From BOKV01 sp041739225 (GTDB lineage: Bacteria; Pseudomonadota; Alphaproteobacteria; Rhizobiales; Rhizobiaceae): DNA of 50,756 bases. The notes below the pieces were generated by a model. The model was not told the DNA's origin. It was given only the letters and a program-made list of their open reading frames with translations, and did not search any database. Positions 8,755-16,816 of this stretch are shown one piece after another (within the stretch, counting starts at the first letter, position 1; every line of letters starts with the position of its first letter). Both the position numbers and the translations under genes were made by a program. The stretch covers positions 1 to 50,756 of the forward strand of contig JBGSOG010000100.1 of NCBI GenBank assembly GCA_041739225.1, written 5' to 3'.

Positions 8755-10560
8755 GTGAAGCGTCGGATACTGCGTGTGTGCGTGGCGGCAGCACTGCTGG
8801 CCACTACGGTATTGGCAGGATGTTCCTCGGGCGACCCTGAGTCGTCTGGAACCGATGAAGGAGCCCAGGGGGAGCCGATCCGCATCGGTGCGGTCCTCTC
8901 TCTAACCGGCAGCTACGCCGGTCTCGGTGCTCCCGAGAAGAACGCCATCGATCTCGAGGTGGCGCGGATCAACGAAGCGGGCGGCATCAACGGGCGCCCC
9001 ATCGAGGTATTGATCGAAGATGACGCGACTGACGCCGCTGCGGCTCAGGCGGCTGTGACCAAGCTCGTCGACCAGGAGGGCGTCGTTGCCATCCTGGGTG
9101 CGACTGGCACGGGCCAGACCATGGGCATGCGCGCCGACATCGAGCGCGCGCAGGTGCCACAGGTCTCGATGGCCGGCGGGAGTGTCATCACCGACGAGTT
9201 CAGCGGGTGGGTCTTCCAGACGCCATGGCCCAACCGGCTCGTCGTACCGTTCACGGCAGCCTACATGCGGGACCTCGGCATCACGAAGATCGCGTTGCTG
9301 TCCGATGCTGGTGGATACGGCGCGGACGGCATCGCGGTCACGAAGGAGATGATCGGCGACTTCGGGCTCGAGGTCGTCGCCGAGGAGACCTACAACGCCG
9401 GCGACGCGGACATGTCGGCCCAGCTCACGAAGATCAACTCGAGCGTGGCCGACACGATCTGGCTGTGGGGTGCCGGTAGCGAGGCCGCTACCATCCTCCA
9501 GAACCAGGTAGACCTGACGGGTGCGGGACTCAGCCGCGAGTCGGGGATCCCCGTCATGGTCGGCGCGCCGGGCAACGCCCGCGTGGAGCTCATCGATGGA
9601 GCCGGGGACGCCGCTAACGGCTTCGAGTTCGCCGCCGGCAGGATCCTGCTGCCCGAAAGCTACGGCGAGGACTCCGAGGCGTTCGACGTGGCAACCGATT
9701 TCATCACGCGATACGAGGCCGAGTACGGCAGCAAGCCGGACATCTTCGCGGGGCACGCGTACGACGCGCTCAACATCGTCGTCGAGGAAGGCCGGATCCA
9801 CCCGATCAGCCAGGTGATCGACGAGATCACCGCGATCTTCGGCGACATGGGCTTCTCGATCGCCGAGGGTCCGGACGTCGAGACCGACTACTACAATTTC
9901 ACCGCGCTGAATTTCCCCGAAGGCCATCCGGCGCGCGAGATGCACGACACCTTCTTCTTCAATCCGGGCGAGGACGGCGCGCGCAAGCTTTTGCGCACCC
10001 ACACCTCGCCGGTGCAGATCCGCACCATGGAGGCGCAGAAGCCCCCGATCCGCATCGTCATTCCCGGCAAGACCTACCGGCAGGATTCCGACGCCACGCA
10101 TTCGCCGATGTTCCACCAGGTCGAAGGCCTTGTCATCGACAAGACCGCCAATGTCGCCAACATGAAGTGGGTGCTGCAGGAATTCTGCAAGACCTTCTTC
10201 GAAGTGCCGTCGATCAATATGCGCTTCCGGCCGTCCTTCTTCCCGTTCACCGAGCCGAGCCTCGAGGTCGACATCCAGTGCGACCGTTCGAAGCCGGGCG
10301 AAGTGCGCTTCGGCGAGGGCAACGACTGGATGGAGATCCTCGGCTGCGGCATGGTGCACCCGAACGTGCTGCGCCATGGCGGGCTCGATCCCGATGAATA
10401 CCAGGGCTTTGCCTGGGGCATGGGCATCGACCGCATCGCCATGCTGAAATACGGCATGCCGGATTTGCGCGATTTCTTCGAAGCCGATGCCCGCTGGATT
10501 TCACATTACGGTTTCAGGCCGCTCGACATGCCGACGCTGTTCGGCGGGTTGAGTTCTTGA
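8755..10560 (+). CDS. Chimeric frame: LivJ-type lipoprotein N-part joined to PheS C-part
   Basis: One uninterrupted 601-residue frame made of two unrelated proteins. Residues 1 to ~344 are a lipoprotein (lipobox LAGC, RIGAVLSLTGSYAGLG, EVLIEDDATDA, ILGATGTGQTMGM) closely paralogous to the gene before it. It breaks off after FAGHAYDALNIVVEE, about 55 residues short of the family end. From GRIHPISQV onward it is phenylalanyl-tRNA synthetase alpha of alphaproteobacterial type, missing its first ~100 residues. No binding-protein/PheS fusion is known to me, and the neighbours on the two sides belong to different phyla. I read this as a contig misjoin near 9788, not a real protein. GTG 8755 follows AGGGGG. 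Confidence 0.85.
   Translation: MKRRILRVCVAAALLATTVLAGCSSGDPESSGTDEGAQGEPIRIGAVLSLTGSYAGLGAPEKNAIDLEVARINEAGGINGRPIEVLIEDDATDAAAAQAAVTKLVDQEGVVAILGATGTGQTMGMRADIERAQVPQVSMAGGSVITDEFSGWVFQTPWPNRLVVPFTAAYMRDLGITKIALLSDAGGYGADGIAVTKEMIGDFGLEVVAEETYNAGDADMSAQLTKINSSVADTIWLWGAGSEAATILQNQVDLTGAGLSRESGIPVMVGAPGNARVELIDGAGDAANGFEFAAGRILLPESYGEDSEAFDVATDFITRYEAEYGSKPDIFAGHAYDALNIVVEEGRIHPISQVIDEITAIFGDMGFSIAEGPDVETDYYNFTALNFPEGHPAREMHDTFFFNPGEDGARKLLRTHTSPVQIRTMEAQKPPIRIVIPGKTYRQDSDATHSPMFHQVEGLVIDKTANVANMKWVLQEFCKTFFEVPSINMRFRPSFFPFTEPSLEVDIQCDRSKPGEVRFGEGNDWMEILGCGMVHPNVLRHGGLDPDEYQGFAWGMGIDRIAMLKYGMPDLRDFFEADARWISHYGFRPLDMPTLFGGLSS
9788..10560 (+). CDS. pheS: Phenylalanine--tRNA ligase alpha subunit, C-terminal part
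   Basis: 257 residues of the class II catalytic core of PheS, which charges tRNA-Phe as an alpha2beta2 enzyme with PheT. Visible signatures are HPISQV, the family blocks FNFPEGHPAR-like (LNFPEGHPAREMHDTFF) and LRTHTSPVQ, then motif 2 (GKTYRQDSDATHSPMFHQ) and motif 3 (GFAWGMGIDRIAMLKYG). The tRNA-binding N-terminal coiled coil (~100 residues) and the true start codon are absent, because the sequence left of ~9788 belongs to a binding-protein gene. The remaining part is intact and similar to rhizobial PheS. pheT follows 591 bases later. Confidence 0.9.
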
Positions 10561-10561
10561 A

Positions 10562-10804
10562 ATGCCAACGGTTTTAAGGAAATACGGAATCCGTTTCCAT
10601 TTCTACGGCTCCGACATGGGTGAGCCGCCGCACATTCATGCGAGCGGTCACGGAGGGAAAGCGAAGATCTGGCTCGGTTCGCTGGAGTTTGCAGAACATC
10701 AAGGGTTCAAAGCAGCCGATTTGAAGCGTATCATTGAAGTCGCCAGCGAACACCACAATGAAATCATGGAGGCCTGGAATGATTTCTTCCGAAATCTACA
10801 GTGA
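10562..10804 (+). CDS. DUF4160 family protein
   Basis: 80 residues, starting one base after the pheS stop. The family signature is clear: PTVLRKYGIRFHFYGSDMGEPPHIHASG, then KAKIWLGSLEF, then HNEIMEAWNDF near the end. Function is not established. DUF4160 genes usually sit next to a DUF2442 gene, as here, where the next gene overlaps by 26 bases. The pair resembles a type II toxin-antitoxin layout (two small overlapping genes), but this is inference. It interrupts the pheS-pheT order. Confidence 0.85.
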   Translation: MPTVLRKYGIRFHFYGSDMGEPPHIHASGHGGKAKIWLGSLEFAEHQGFKAADLKRIIEVASEHHNEIMEAWNDFFRNLQ

Positions 10805-11060
10805 AAAGGACAGACCCGTGCAGGCGTGGTGCGATCCGATTGCGCTGCATGTGCGTCTGGCTGACGGGCGGGAAGTCGTCACGCCCCTTTGGTGGTATCC
10901 GCGTCTTGCCAAGGCAACCCCCGCACAGCGCAACACTGTCGAATTGATGCAGGATGGCGTGCACTGGCCGGATGTGGATGAAGACTTGTCCATCCGGGGC
11001 ATGTTGGCAGGCTGGAAATATCCGGGAGCCAGACAGCCGGTTTCTGAGGCTGCCGAATGA
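10779..11060 (+). CDS. DUF2442 family protein
   Basis: 93 residues from ATG 10779, inside the end of the DUF4160 gene. The core (WCDPIALHVRLADGREVVTPLWWYPRL, then DGVHWPDVDEDLSIRGML) is the DUF2442 pattern, a small beta-rich domain with an (I/L)HWPDVDEDI-type motif. Function is unknown. It is translationally coupled to DUF4160 and probably works with it, perhaps as a nucleic-acid-binding antitoxin-like partner (inference). A start 45 bases earlier is open but lies deeper in the upstream gene. Confidence 0.82.
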   Translation: MISSEIYSEKDRPVQAWCDPIALHVRLADGREVVTPLWWYPRLAKATPAQRNTVELMQDGVHWPDVDEDLSIRGMLAGWKYPGARQPVSEAAE

Positions 11061-11151
11061 ATTTGCCGGCACAGCATCAATTTTTCGATGACTTGCCGCT
11101 GCACAAAAGAACAATTCTCATCGCAATCCGGAAGACCGAAAAAGACAGATC

Positions 11152-13557
11152 ATGAAATTCACCCTCTCCTGGCTCAAAGACCATCTTGAAACCAACGCCT
11201 CGCTTGACGAGATCGTCGAGACGCTGACGATGACCGGCCTTGAGGTCGAGGCGGTGGACGACCGCGCGGTGTTCAAACCGTTCGTAATTGCCAGGGTACT
11301 GACTGCCGCACGGCACCCGCAGGCCGACAAGCTGCAAGTGCTGAGCGTGGATGCCGGAGACGGCAAACCGGTGCAGGTGGTGTGCGGCGCGCCCAATGCA
11401 CGGGCCGGCCTGATCGGCGCATTCGCGCGGCCCGGCGACTATGTTCCCGGCATCGATGTGACGCTCGGCGTTGGCACCATCCGCGGCGTTGAATCCTTCG
11501 GCATGATGTGCTCGGAGCGCGAGCTGGAACTTTCCGACGCACATGACGGCATCATCGACCTGCCCGCCGACGCACCTGTGGGCCAGAGTTTTGCCAGCTA
11601 TGCCGGGCTTGATGATCCGGTCATCGAAATTAACCTGACGCCGAACCGGCCGGATGCGCTTGGCGTGCGCGGCATCGCCCGCGACCTTGAAGCGGCGGGT
11701 CTCGGCAGATTGAAGCCGATGGCGATCAAAACGCCAAACGGCAGTTTCGATTGCCCGGTCCCGGTGGACATCGCGACGCCGGATCTTTGCCCGGCCTTCG
11801 GCCTGACGCTGGTGCGCGGCGTAAAAAACGGCCCCTCGCCGCGCTGGATGCAGCAGCGGCTGAAGGCAATCGGCCTGCGGCCGATCTCGGCGCTCGTCGA
11901 CATCACCAATTACGTGACCTTCGACCTTGGCCGCCCATTGCACGTGTTTGATGCCGACAAGGTCAAGGGCGGTCTGCAAGTGCGGCGCGCCAAGGCGGAT
12001 GAGGAATTCCTGGCGCTTGACGGCAAGACTTACAAGCTTGCCGAGACGATGTGCGTGATTGCCGACGACAATGGTGTTGAATCGCTTGCCGGTGTCATGG
12101 GCGGCGAACATTCCGGCTGCGATGAAAACACGATCAATGTGCTGGTTGAATCGGCTTTGTGGGCGCCGCTCAACATTGCCCGCACCGGACGCGAACTCGG
12201 CATCAACACCGATGCGCGTTATCGGTTCGAGCGCGGTGTCGATCCCGCATTCATGGTCGGCGGCCTTGACCACGCAACATCGCTGGTGCTGGAGCTGTGC
12301 GGAGGCGAGGCTTCGCGGCCGCTGATCGCCGGTACCGTTCCAACTCCCGAACTGACCATCGACTTTCCGCTCAGCGAAGTGAAGCGGCTCACCGGGCTCG
12401 ACGTTCCGGCGGAGACCAGCGTGTCGATCCTTGAACGGCTGGGCTTTGCGGTTTCAGGAAGCGGCGAGCGCTTTGCTGTCGGTGTGCCAAGCCACCGCCC
12501 CGATGTCGGCGGCAAGGCGGATCTGGTGGAAGAGATCATGCGCATTCACGGCGTCAACAAGATCGAGCCGCAACCGCTGGCGACCCAGGGTGCGGTCAAT
12601 GGCAAGATCCTGACCACCGGCCAGATCCGTACCCGCAATGCGCGGCGGGCGCTGGCTTCGCGCGGCATGCTGGAAGCCGTTACCTGGTCGTTCATCAGCA
12701 AGGAACAGGCGCTGGCTTTTGGCGGCGGCGCGCCGTCGCTGGCGCTGGCCAATCCGATTGCCGCTGACATGAGTGACATGCGGCCATCGCTACTGCCGAG
12801 CCTTGCCGCTGCAGCGCAGCGCAATGCCGACCGAGGCGTTGGCGATGTGGCGCTGTTTGAAGTGAGCCACATCTATCGCGGGGACACTCCGCAAGACCAG
12901 CACCGCTGCGCGGGCGGCATTCGCCGGGGCACGGCGAGGCCGGATGGCGCGGGCCGTCACTGGTCCGGCGCGGCAAAACCGGTCGGCGTCTTCGACGTCA
13001 AGGCAGACGCGCTTGCCGTGTTGCAGGCACTGGGCGTTGATGTGTCCAAGGTGCAGATCACCAATGGCGGGCCGGACTGGTACCATCCGGGGCGCCGGGG
13101 GCAGATCCAGCTTGGGCCCAAGACCGTGCTGGCAAGTTTTGGCGAATTTCACCCGCTGACGCTGGAAACACTCGACATATCCGGACCGCTGGCCGGTTTC
13201 GAAGTGTGGCTCGATGCCATTCCAGAACCCAAAAAGCGTGCAACCCGGACAAAGCCGAAGCTTGAGCTATCTGCTTTTCAGCCAGTCAGGCGCGACTTTG
13301 CCTTCGTCATGGAAAAAGACAGGGAAGCAGGCCTGGTCGTCAAGGCCGCTTTGGGTGCCGACAAGAAGCTGGTCAGCGATGTGCTGGTGTTCGACCTGTT
13401 CGAAGGCGCATCGCTCGGCGAAGGCAAAAAATCGGTGGCCATTGAAGTCACCTTGCAGCCAGCCGACCGGACACTCACCGACGAAGACATCGACGGGGTG
13501 TCGAAGCGGATCGTTGAGGCTGTCGGCAAGGCAACGGGCGGAGCACTGCGGGGGTAG
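11152..13557 (+). CDS. pheT: Phenylalanine--tRNA ligase beta subunit
   Basis: 801 residues, full length. Domain order: N-terminal B1; OB-fold tRNA-binding domain at ~40-150 (HPQADKLQVLSVDAGDGKPVQVVCGAPNARAG); B3/B4 editing region with LTPNRPDALGVRGIARDL; B5 with FPLSEVKRLTGLDVP; catalytic-like core with VEEIMRIHGVNKI; and a C-terminal ferredoxin-fold anticodon-binding domain (FQPVRRDFAFVMEKDREAG). With PheS it charges tRNA-Phe and edits Tyr-tRNA. The start is the ATG after AAAAAGACAG. It lies 91 bases after the DUF2442 gene. Confidence 0.95.
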   Translation: MKFTLSWLKDHLETNASLDEIVETLTMTGLEVEAVDDRAVFKPFVIARVLTAARHPQADKLQVLSVDAGDGKPVQVVCGAPNARAGLIGAFARPGDYVPGIDVTLGVGTIRGVESFGMMCSERELELSDAHDGIIDLPADAPVGQSFASYAGLDDPVIEINLTPNRPDALGVRGIARDLEAAGLGRLKPMAIKTPNGSFDCPVPVDIATPDLCPAFGLTLVRGVKNGPSPRWMQQRLKAIGLRPISALVDITNYVTFDLGRPLHVFDADKVKGGLQVRRAKADEEFLALDGKTYKLAETMCVIADDNGVESLAGVMGGEHSGCDENTINVLVESALWAPLNIARTGRELGINTDARYRFERGVDPAFMVGGLDHATSLVLELCGGEASRPLIAGTVPTPELTIDFPLSEVKRLTGLDVPAETSVSILERLGFAVSGSGERFAVGVPSHRPDVGGKADLVEEIMRIHGVNKIEPQPLATQGAVNGKILTTGQIRTRNARRALASRGMLEAVTWSFISKEQALAFGGGAPSLALANPIAADMSDMRPSLLPSLAAAAQRNADRGVGDVALFEVSHIYRGDTPQDQHRCAGGIRRGTARPDGAGRHWSGAAKPVGVFDVKADALAVLQALGVDVSKVQITNGGPDWYHPGRRGQIQLGPKTVLASFGEFHPLTLETLDISGPLAGFEVWLDAIPEPKKRATRTKPKLELSAFQPVRRDFAFVMEKDREAGLVVKAALGADKKLVSDVLVFDLFEGASLGEGKKSVAIEVTLQPADRTLTDEDIDGVSKRIVEAVGKATGGALRG

Positions 13558-13647
13558 GGCTGGCTGTTGCCGGGGCCCCCCTATTTCGATGCTTGCCGTC
13601 AGCCGTGTACCGGTTAGTGTGCCGCGAAAGATCATTGGGAGAAAACC

Positions 13648-14634
13648 ATGTTTCGTTGGGGAATTTTGTCTACCGCCAAGATCGGCGTTGAGCATTTCAT
13701 TCCGGCAGTCAATCTGTCGGACAATGGCGTGCTTGCCGCAATCGCCAGCCGCGACCTGAAAAAGGCGCAGACGCTGGCCATGCGGTTTGGTGCAACCCAC
13801 GCTTTCGGCTCATACGAGGAGATGCTGGCTTCGGACAGCATTGATGGCGTTTATATTCCGCTGCCAACCTCGCAGCATGTCGAATGGACACTGAAGGCGG
13901 CAAAGGCCGGCAAGCACGTATTGTGCGAAAAGCCGATCTCACTGAAAGCCAAGGAAATCGACAATCTCATTGCCGCCCGCGACAAGCACGGCGTTCTGGT
14001 TTCGGAAGCCTTCATGGTAACCTACCACCCGCAATGGCTGAAGGTGCGTGAACTTATCGCTTCCGGTGCCATCGGCACACTGAAGCAGGTTGATGCGGCG
14101 TTCACCTACTTCAATGTCGATCCAGGCAACATGCGCAATATCCCGGAGCTCGGCGGCGGGGTGATCCCCGACATCGGCGTTTACCCGACAGTCGTCACCC
14201 GCTTTGCCACCGGCAAGGAGCCGGTGCGGCTTGAAGCGAGTGTTGAATTTGACCCGAATTTCGGCACCGACCGCTATGCCAGCGTGCGCGCCGATTTTGG
14301 GAGCTTTGAACTGACGTTCTACATCTCCACGCAAATGGCAAACCGCCAGACCATCGCCTTCCATGGCGACAAGGGCTTCATCGAAGTGACCGCTCCGTTC
14401 AACTCAAACCTTTACGAGGGCGATGAAGTGCGCCTGCACAATGCGGGGCACAGCGAGACGCAGGTCTGGCGCTTTACCGGCGTCAACCAGTACCGGCTGG
14501 AAGCAGAAGCCTTCGCAAGGGCGGTAAAGTCAAAGAAAGAGCAGATTTTCACGCTGGAAAACTCGGTTTCCAACCAGAAAATGATCGACGCCATCTACAA
14601 GGCCGGCAAATCCGGCAAGTGGGAAAAGGTGTAG
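13648..14634 (+). CDS. Gfo/Idh/MocA family NAD(P)-dependent oxidoreductase
   Basis: 328 residues. The N-terminal Rossmann half begins RWGILSTAKIG, and the family motif CEKPISLKAKE carries the conserved EKP lysine at ~residue 95. The C-terminal half has the GGGVIPDIGVYP block with the catalytic-type Asp, and a beta-sheet substrate domain. These enzymes oxidise or reduce sugars and related polyols, or act on trans-dihydrodiols. The closest look is to the dimeric dihydrodiol/xylose dehydrogenase branch, but the substrate cannot be read from sequence. It is followed 7 bases later by arfB, so the two may be co-transcribed. Confidence 0.85.
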   Translation: MFRWGILSTAKIGVEHFIPAVNLSDNGVLAAIASRDLKKAQTLAMRFGATHAFGSYEEMLASDSIDGVYIPLPTSQHVEWTLKAAKAGKHVLCEKPISLKAKEIDNLIAARDKHGVLVSEAFMVTYHPQWLKVRELIASGAIGTLKQVDAAFTYFNVDPGNMRNIPELGGGVIPDIGVYPTVVTRFATGKEPVRLEASVEFDPNFGTDRYASVRADFGSFELTFYISTQMANRQTIAFHGDKGFIEVTAPFNSNLYEGDEVRLHNAGHSETQVWRFTGVNQYRLEAEAFARAVKSKKEQIFTLENSVSNQKMIDAIYKAGKSGKWEKV

Positions 14635-14641
14635 GCTGGCG

Positions 14642-15061
14642 ATGGCTGCACTGCCGGAACTGACCATTCCCGAAAGCGAACTTTCCGAGACATTCATCCG
14701 GGCCTCGGGTCCCGGCGGGCAGAATGTCAACAAGGTCTCAACAGCGGTCCAGCTGCGCTTTGACGTGACCAATTCGCCCAGCCTTTCGCCCTACCAGAAA
14801 GAGCGGCTGGCAAAAGTCGCCAGCCATTTGATGACACTGGCCGGCGAACTGATCATTGACGCCTCCCGCTTTCGTACCCAGACCAAGAACCGGGAGGATG
14901 CACGAGCACGGCTTGCTGCAATGATCGAGGAAGCCTCGCGCCCGCCGCCGCCCAAACGAAAGGCCACGCGGCCGACCAAGGGATCGGTGGAACGCCGCCT
15001 CAAAGAGAAGACCGGCCGTTCCGGCGTGAAAAAGATGCGCGGCAAGGTGGGGGATGAATGA
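14642..15061 (+). CDS. arfB: Alternative ribosome-rescue factor ArfB (YaeJ-type peptidyl-tRNA hydrolase)
   Basis: 139 residues. The release-factor domain has the catalytic GGQ loop (RASGPGGQNVNKVSTAVQLRF, residues ~21-41). It is followed by a basic, Lys/Arg-rich C-terminal tail (KRKATRPTKGSVERRLKEKTGRSGVKKMRG) that in this family enters the empty mRNA channel of a stalled ribosome. It hydrolyses peptidyl-tRNA on non-stop complexes. Length and layout are normal, with domain 1 of true release factors absent. Confidence 0.93.
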   Translation: MAALPELTIPESELSETFIRASGPGGQNVNKVSTAVQLRFDVTNSPSLSPYQKERLAKVASHLMTLAGELIIDASRFRTQTKNREDARARLAAMIEEASRPPPPKRKATRPTKGSVERRLKEKTGRSGVKKMRGKVGDE

Positions 15062-15183
15062 ACGGATTCTTGTACACGCGGATGTGATACAGGAATGATT
15101 TGCCGCAAGTCGGCACACATATTATCCGGAAAGGACAAATTGTGGTTTGGGCCTGGATGATCCCGACCAATTGGAGAACGAAA

Positions 15184-16137
15184 ATGGCTTTCCGTCCTTC
15201 CCGGCCCATCCGTGCCAGCGAAATCACCCCCCAATCGGTATTTGTGAACCGCCGCGCGTTGATTGCAGGGGCTGGAGCCGCGGCATTGCTGCCCTCCGCA
15301 TTGCCGACGTTCGCCAAACAGGGCGATGGAGAAAAGCTGACAACCGTGCCCTGGGGCAAACAGCCCGCAGACTTGAAGCCCACGGCTTACGAATATGTCA
15401 CCGAATACAATAATTTCTACGAATTTGGCACCGGCAAGGAAGATCCTGCTGCCAATGCCAAGACGCTGACCACCAAACCCTGGACGGTCAAGATCGACGG
15501 CATGGTCGACAAGCCGGGCGACTACGCCCTTGAAGACCTTGTTCCTGCGAGCGTGGAAGAGCGCATCTACCGGTTTCGCTGCGTGGAAGCCTGGTCGATG
15601 GTGGTGCCATGGAACGGCTTTGAGCTGAACACCGTCCTCAACAAGGTTGGCGTCCAGTCCGGTGCGAAATTCGTGGCGTTTGAAACCATCGTGCGGCCCG
15701 AAGAAATGCCGGGTCAACGCGGCTTTGGCCAGCCACTGGAATGGCCTTATGTCGAGGGCTTGCGCCTTGACGAAGCCATGAACCCGCTGACCATTTTGGC
15801 CAACGGGCTGTATGGCGAGACATTGCCGAACCAGAACGGCGCTCCGCTGCGGCTGGTGGTGCCGTGGAAGTATGGCTTCAAGTCGATCAAGTCGATCGTT
15901 CGCATCACGCTGACCGACAAACAGCCGGAAACAACCTGGAACAAGCTGGCAGCTTCCGAGTACGGTTTTTACTCGAACGTCAATCCTGCAGTGGACCATC
16001 CGCGCTGGAGCCAAGCGAGTGAGCGCGTGCTGGGTGGCGGCTTGTTTGGCGGCAGCCAGCCGACACTGATGTACAATGGTTATGAAGCGGAAGTCGCGGG
16101 GCTTTATGCCGGGCTTGACCTGAAAGCGAACTACTGA
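15184..16137 (+). CDS. msrP: Periplasmic methionine sulfoxide reductase, molybdopterin subunit MsrP
   Basis: 317 residues from ATG 15184. Upstream in-frame starts would give an N-terminus unlike the family. A twin-Arg signal (NRRALIAGAGAAALLPSALPTFA) exports the folded protein. The sulfite-oxidase-type fold shows TEYNNFYEFGTGKEDPA, FRCVEAWSMVVPW with the Cys molybdenum ligand (~residue 138), and GAPLRLVVPWKYGFKSIKSIVRI. It reduces oxidised Met in periplasmic proteins, with electrons from MsrQ, encoded 2 bases downstream. A modABC operon in the same contig could supply its metal. Confidence 0.93.
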   Translation: MAFRPSRPIRASEITPQSVFVNRRALIAGAGAAALLPSALPTFAKQGDGEKLTTVPWGKQPADLKPTAYEYVTEYNNFYEFGTGKEDPAANAKTLTTKPWTVKIDGMVDKPGDYALEDLVPASVEERIYRFRCVEAWSMVVPWNGFELNTVLNKVGVQSGAKFVAFETIVRPEEMPGQRGFGQPLEWPYVEGLRLDEAMNPLTILANGLYGETLPNQNGAPLRLVVPWKYGFKSIKSIVRITLTDKQPETTWNKLAASEYGFYSNVNPAVDHPRWSQASERVLGGGLFGGSQPTLMYNGYEAEVAGLYAGLDLKANY

Positions 16138-16139
16138 GC

Positions 16140-16796
16140 GTGGCTGTGGCCTTTGCCGACGGGATCGACCGGCTGAACCAGGCGCTGAAGAAAGTGCCGG
16201 TACTGCCGCTGTATGCCCTGGCGCTGGTGCCTGCAGCCTTTCTTTTCTGGAAAGCCTTGAGCGGCGCTGCCGGTCCTGATCCGGTGCGGGCACTAGAACA
16301 CGGCCTTGGCTCCGACGCGCTGAAATTTCTGATAGCTTCGTTGGCTGTGACACCTTTGCGCGAGCGCACAGGGATAAACCTGCTGCGGTTTCGCCGGATG
16401 ATCGGCCTCACGGCGTTTTTCTACATTGTGCTGCATTTTGCTGCGTGGCTGGTTTTTGACCGGCAACTGGCATGGGCAGGCATTCTCGCCGATCTGACCA
16501 AGCGCAGATACATCATCGTCGGCATGTTGTCCTTGTTGCTGCTGATCCCGCTTGCGGCGACCTCAAACAACGTCATGGTGCGGCGGCTGGGCGCCTTGAA
16601 TTGGCGTAGGCTGCACATGCTGGTCTATCTGGCAGCAGCATTGGTGGTGTTGCACTATTTGTGGCTGGTAAAGACCTGGACATTGGAGCCGCTTGCCTAT
16701 GCGGCCATCATCGCATTGCTGCTGGCATACAGGCTGTTGCCCAAGCCGGTTGCGGCAAGCGGCAGTGGCCGGACACGCAAAGCGCAGGCGTCCTGA
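16140..16796 (+). CDS. msrQ: Heme membrane subunit MsrQ of the MsrPQ system
   Basis: 218 residues with a GTG start two bases after msrP. Six hydrophobic helices of the ferric-reductase-like type; candidate heme histidines lie in LHFAAWLVF and in RLHMLVYLAAALVVLHYLW. The block ALNWRRLHMLVYLA is typical of YedZ/MsrQ. It passes electrons from the quinone pool or a flavin reductase to MsrP. The C-terminus ends in a basic cytoplasmic tail. Confidence 0.92.
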   Translation: MAVAFADGIDRLNQALKKVPVLPLYALALVPAAFLFWKALSGAAGPDPVRALEHGLGSDALKFLIASLAVTPLRERTGINLLRFRRMIGLTAFFYIVLHFAAWLVFDRQLAWAGILADLTKRRYIIVGMLSLLLLIPLAATSNNVMVRRLGALNWRRLHMLVYLAAALVVLHYLWLVKTWTLEPLAYAAIIALLLAYRLLPKPVAASGSGRTRKAQAS

Positions 16797-16816
16797 CGGG
16801 CTTTTTTCCGGCGCGC

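Noticed and set aside
8902..10377. 491-codon open frame on the minus strand across the chimeric gene
   Set aside because: A high-GC shadow of the forward gene, crossing the join between the two source genomes; its His/Arg/Asp-rich translation is typical of antisense.
14791..16353. 520-codon open frame on the minus strand over arfB and msrP
   Set aside because: Arg/Gln/His-rich shadow of clear forward genes, with no domain.
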